64,000 nt of DNA, taken from positions 186,001 to 250,000 of the forward strand of contig CAXXDW010000004.1 of assembly GCA_963665575.2 (NCBI GenBank). Reading direction: 5' to 3'. Positions 60,827-64,000 of this stretch are shown here, piece after piece; the first letter of the stretch is position 1, and each line of letters opens with the position of its first letter. Under the pieces are notes generated by a model, which was not told where the DNA came from, made no database searches, and saw only the letters and a list, made by a program, of their open reading frames with translations. The translations under genes were made by a program, and so were the position numbers. The DNA comes from Rariloculus sp963665575. Its GTDB lineage: Bacteria; Pseudomonadota; Gammaproteobacteria; Steroidobacterales; Rariloculaceae.

Positions 60827-63067
60827 TCAGATTTGCAGGGCGATCCTGGGCCGGCGCGCTCGCGGACCGGGATTGACGGTTCCAATTGCCGCGGTACGTT
60901 CGTAGCCGAGCGCGTTGAGATCCCGGATACAGCTTTCGGCAGCGGCCGCCGGAACCGCAGCCAGCAATCCGCCGGCCGTCTGCGGATCGAAGAGCAGCGG
61001 ATAGTGCGGGTGGGCAGTGAGCTCAGCCGCAAGGTCGGCGCGCCGGGCGAGACGCTCGTTGTCCGGCTGCAGGCTCGACGCGAATCCGGCGCGGATCGAC
61101 TCGACAGCTCCGGTAAGCAACGGCACTGCGTCCGCATCGAGCGTGATCGTCAACCGGTCGTCGCCGACCATTTCAAGCAGATGCCCGAACAGCCCGAAGC
61201 CCGTGACATCGGTGCAGGCGCGCGCGCCGTGCGCATGCAGGCAGACCCCCGCCTCGGCATTCGACTGCAGCATCGATTCGAGCGCGGCGTCCACCCAGGC
61301 ACCGTTCGCCCTGGCGCGCATGTCAGCGGCGAGAATCGCGCCGGTACCGATCGCCTTGGTCAGGATCAGCACATCCCCTGCCCGCATGCCCCGCTTGAGC
61401 AACGCCGCGTCGCGGTCGACCAGGCCGGTCACCGAAAACCCGAGGCTGAGTTCCGCCCCTTCGCTCGTGTGACCGCCGACGAGTGCGGCGCCCTCGGCCT
61501 CGAACACCTCGAGCGCGCCCGCAAGCATCTGCCTGAGTTCCTCGGCGAGCTTTCGTTCGTGCCAGAGCGGCAGCGTCGCGATCGTCAGCGCGGCCTGCGC
61601 CTCGGCGCCGATCGCGAAAAGGTCGTTAAGACAGTGGTTGGCGGTGATCTGCCCGAAGAGAAAGGGGTCATCGATCATCGGCCGGAAGGCGTCGACCGAG
61701 AGCACCGAAAGCTTGCCGGCGGGTACCGAGACCAGCGCCGCGTCATCGGGCGCCTCCAGGCCGACGACGACATCCGGGCGACCGACGGGCTCAATACCGG
61801 CAAGCGCCGCCTGCAGCGTTTCCGCGCCAACTTTCGCACCGCAGCCACCGCAGCGCATGCCGTCGGCCGTTGCGGCGTTGGCCGGGTCCTCGCCGAGTTC
61901 CGGTGGTATGGTTCCAGGCGGCGTGTCGCTCATTTCCGGCAGTTGTTGATACTTCTCCATGAACCGCCGGTCGATTCCGTCCTTCCAGTTCCACACCCAA
62001 CGCCCCTCGGCCGACCACTTGCCGCGCGAGGCTACGGCGTACGGCTGGCCGGTGCCGACCAGGCTCAGGAACTCGCGTTGCGGCCGATAGGCGGCAAGCG
62101 CCCGTCCGAGCAAAGCGTTACGCAGGTTGCGCGCCAGCGGGCGGCCCTGGCGGACCGCGAAGACGCCGGACTTCGGCCGCGGATCGTCACGCATCGCAGC
62201 GGCGTCTCCGGCGCCGAAAATTCGGGGATGCGAGGTCGACTGAAGGGTCGCATCGACGAGCAGGAAACCCTCGTCGTCGACCTCAAGGCCTGACGCCGCG
62301 AGCCAGGGCGCCGCGGCAGCGTTTGTCACCCAGAGGATTTCGTCGAACGGCAAGTCGTCTCCGGTGTGCGTGCGCAATCGTCCCGAAGCCGCCTCGACAA
62401 CCCGGCTGTCGGTGTGCACGGCGATCCCGCGTTCGGACAGGATGCGCCGGAAGCGCCTTCGAACGCCCCGGTTGTGGGTCGGGAGAATCTCGGCGTCGGC
62501 CGTGAGCAGTTCGACGCTCGCCGTCATGCCGAGTGACGTGAGTCGGTGTTCGGTCGACAGCGCAAGTTCCACGCCGCCCGCACCGCCGCCGACGACGGCG
62601 ATCCGCGTGGACCCGGTGCGGTACCGAACGCGCTCGACCAGCGCTTCCCAGCGTTCAAGGAACCTGTCGATCGGCTTGACGGGGACGACCGCATCGGCTC
62701 CGTGGTCGGCCGTCAGCAGGGACGGTGTCGACCCGCTGTTGATCGACAGCACGTCGTAGGCTAACGGCGGCCGGTCGGCGAACAGAACCGTGCCGTTGGC
62801 GGCATCGACACCGTTGACCTCGGCGCCGATGAAACGCGCTCCGGCGAATCGGCACAGCGGCACAAGGTCGATATGCGCCTCCTCGGGCGAATAACGCCCG
62901 GCGATCAGGCCCGGCAGCATGCCCGAGTATGGCGTGCGGCTATTGCGGCTGATGAGTGTTACGCGCACGCCAGGCAGCGGCTTCATGCCGAACGCCTTGA
63001 CCACCGCCACGTGGCTGTGCCCGCCGCCGACGAGCACGAGATCCTTGAGCACGGGCGCCTTGCGCAT
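60827..63067 (-). CDS. selD: NADH dehydrogenase-like/SelD fusion (selenide, water dikinase)
   Basis: 746 residues. The first about 370 are a FAD-dependent pyridine nucleotide oxidoreductase of the Ndh/SQR type (VLVGGGHSHVAVVKAFG, NSRTPYSGMLPGLIAG, VGGGAGGVELALS, FGAGDAA). The rest is SelD: MRCGGCGAKVG with the active Cys and Lys, then ALVGGHTSEGAELSLGFSVTG, TKAIGTGAILAA, TDVTGFGLFGHLLEM. SelD makes selenophosphate for selA; the oxidoreductase half may supply reduced selenium. Such fusions are known. The active residue is Cys, so SelD itself is not a selenoprotein. Confidence 0.94.
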   Translation of the reverse strand: MRKAPVLKDLVLVGGGHSHVAVVKAFGMKPLPGVRVTLISRNSRTPYSGMLPGLIAGRYSPEEAHIDLVPLCRFAGARFIGAEVNGVDAANGTVLFADRPPLAYDVLSINSGSTPSLLTADHGADAVVPVKPIDRFLERWEALVERVRYRTGSTRIAVVGGGAGGVELALSTEHRLTSLGMTASVELLTADAEILPTHNRGVRRRFRRILSERGIAVHTDSRVVEAASGRLRTHTGDDLPFDEILWVTNAAAAPWLAASGLEVDDEGFLLVDATLQSTSHPRIFGAGDAAAMRDDPRPKSGVFAVRQGRPLARNLRNALLGRALAAYRPQREFLSLVGTGQPYAVASRGKWSAEGRWVWNWKDGIDRRFMEKYQQLPEMSDTPPGTIPPELGEDPANAATADGMRCGGCGAKVGAETLQAALAGIEPVGRPDVVVGLEAPDDAALVSVPAGKLSVLSVDAFRPMIDDPFLFGQITANHCLNDLFAIGAEAQAALTIATLPLWHERKLAEELRQMLAGALEVFEAEGAALVGGHTSEGAELSLGFSVTGLVDRDAALLKRGMRAGDVLILTKAIGTGAILAADMRARANGAWVDAALESMLQSNAEAGVCLHAHGARACTDVTGFGLFGHLLEMVGDDRLTITLDADAVPLLTGAVESIRAGFASSLQPDNERLARRADLAAELTAHPHYPLLFDPQTAGGLLAAVPAAAAESCIRDLNALGYERTAAIGTVNPGPRARRPRIALQI

Positions 63068-63284
63068 GGGCGACTCGATCGTTCCTTGCTTGGGAAGCTG
63101 AATGTTATTTGATTGAGGGAACGAACGCGTTCGGTATGGATGAGTAGCGCGTCAGCGACTATCGTTACGCCTCCTGTCGACCGACTCGCACGGTGACAGT
63201 GATACGTCCGTTATTGACGCAGAACGCGGGTACGCTTCGGCGTGCCGACACTTCTTTCAGCATCGCCACAACCGACATCGCATC

Positions 63285-64000
63285 ATGCCAAGACCAAGCC
63301 TATCCAAGTCGCGCTTCATATCCGGTACGCAATGTCATCTCAAGCTCTGGTATGACAGCTACGAGCGCGAGCTGGCGCCGCCGCCCGACGCCAGATTGCA
63401 GGCCACCTTCGATACGGGGCACGAAGTCGGGCTGCTTGCCTGCGAGCGCCATCCCGGTGGACACATGATCGGCCAGGAACATTGGCGCGTGCGCGAGGCG
63501 CTCGAGGAAACCCGCGCTGTGATCGAGGCGGGCAACGCACCGGCGCTGTTCGAAGCCGCCTTTCGGCACGAGGGCGTGCTGGTGCGGGCAGACATTCTCG
63601 AGCGTCTGCCGGATGGTGGTTGGCGGCTCGGGGAGGTCAAGTCCTCGACGAAAGTCCACGACCACTACCTCCTCGACCTGGCCGTACAGCTATGGGTGTT
63701 GCGCGGCGCGGGACTCGATGTGCACGAAGCTGAGGTCGTCACGCTCGATCGGGACTACGTGTACGACGGCGAGCGACTCGACCTCGATCGGCTGTTCAAG
63801 CGGCACCCGCTTACGGATGAAGCCGAAGCGCTCCAGGATCAGGTGGCGGGTGGGGTCCGGGAGATGCTTGCGATGCTCGGCGCGGCCGCCGCGCCTGAGA
63901 TCACTCCGGGCAAGCATTGCTTCAAACCGTACGAGTGCGCCTACTACGGCCATTGCACACGAGATATTGACTGGCCCGATCATGGCATCGCTGAACTGCC
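63285..64000 (+). CDS. DUF2779/Cas4-like PD-(D/E)XK protein, cut by the window edge
   Basis: Starts at ATG 63285 and runs off the window with 238 codons visible. SKSRFISGTQCHLKLWYDSY is the start of RecB/Cas4-type nuclease domains with an Fe-S Cys; RADILERLPDGGWRLGEVKSS is the PD-(D/E)XK centre (Asp, Glu, Lys); HDHYLLDLAVQ follows. HCFKPYECAYYGHC provides further Cys for a [4Fe-4S] cluster. DUF2779 proteins extend past this point. Possibly DNA processing. No CRISPR is nearby. Confidence 0.75.
   Translation, partial: MPRPSLSKSRFISGTQCHLKLWYDSYERELAPPPDARLQATFDTGHEVGLLACERHPGGHMIGQEHWRVREALEETRAVIEAGNAPALFEAAFRHEGVLVRADILERLPDGGWRLGEVKSSTKVHDHYLLDLAVQLWVLRGAGLDVHEAEVVTLDRDYVYDGERLDLDRLFKRHPLTDEAEALQDQVAGGVREMLAMLGAAAAPEITPGKHCFKPYECAYYGHCTRDIDWPDHGIAEL

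Noticed and set aside
63122..63133. CGAACGCGTTCG palindrome as an operator
   Set aside because: Only 12 bp with a very common GC core; no second copy was noticed and it is not well placed for the genes at 63067 or 63285.
1..64000. CRISPR array, prophage, integrase or transposase genes
   Set aside because: I saw no regularly spaced direct repeats of that type and no protein with such motifs; the DUF2779/Cas4-like protein alone is not evidence of CRISPR.

Overview
The window is GC-rich bacterial chromosome, densely coding on both strands. I see no phage, plasmid, transposase or CRISPR array. Gene content (periplasmic quinoproteins, lipoproteins with clear lipoboxes, cytochrome c lipoproteins, glcDEF, an NADH-dehydrogenase/SelD fusion, a DUF1501/DUF1800 pair) points to an aerobic, Gram-negative heterotroph. 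A gammaproteobacterium of marine or soil type is my best guess; no marker gene here proves it.

Layout. 1-5.1 kb: start of a secreted protein, divergent cobO, then the first members of two secreted families that recur in the window (DUF6152, and larger proteins with TDGR / WDGD / DP..PW motifs), plus an unusual exported hydratase-like protein. 5.2-9.6 kb: quinoprotein dehydrogenase, Tat-type dienelactone hydrolase and a frameshifted M20 peptidase. 9.9-19.1 kb: a catabolic block made of a minus-strand operon (Rieske dioxygenase alpha/beta, MFS transporter with a frameshift, TauD-like dioxygenase, 3-hydroxyisobutyrate-dehydrogenase-like protein), a divergent tandem OsmC-like protein, and a meta-cleavage-type hydratase/aldolase pair. 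19.3-24.7 kb: DUF6152-like protein, glucose/sorbosone dehydrogenase, DUF1501 and DUF1800 proteins. 24.9-28.1 kb: serA and a two-gene version of a NosR-like flavin/iron-sulfur membrane protein. 28.7-29.0 kb: two inverted-repeat elements between convergent genes. 29-43 kb: cytochrome c plus PQQ alcohol dehydrogenase, more DUF6152/TDGR proteins, an ABC exporter, an aldose dehydrogenase, an M28 peptidase lipoprotein and a DASS transporter. 43.3-48 kb: GFA protein and glycolate oxidase glcDEF. 48.2-53 kb: copper-type P-ATPase, di-heme cytochrome lipoprotein and a TPR-like exported protein. 53.1-63.1 kb: a selenocysteine locus (selA, selB, tRNA-Sec, and a selD fusion 4 kb away) interrupted by rfbD, DUF2235, DUF4159 and methyltransferase genes. 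The window ends inside a DUF2779/PD-(D/E)XK-type protein.

How it works together. The common theme is periplasmic oxidation and ring or side-chain catabolism: four quinoprotein-type dehydrogenases and two multi-heme c-type cytochromes could feed electrons to respiration, while dioxygenase, hydratase and aldolase genes would break down the products. The two secreted families occur as three close pairs plus solo copies, which suggests shared work in the periplasm. The sel genes make selenocysteine insertion possible, but no selenoprotein is visible in this window.

Novelty. The most unusual items are the paired secreted families, a 161-bp repeat with 19-bp inverted ends (copies at three loci, one supplying the end of a coding region), a 36-bp in-frame minisatellite inside glcE, an exported MhpD-fold protein with altered metal ligands, a tandem OsmC-like protein, and an apparent duplication of the selB start. 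Tandem repeats occur at four unrelated loci, all with unit lengths that are multiples of 3.
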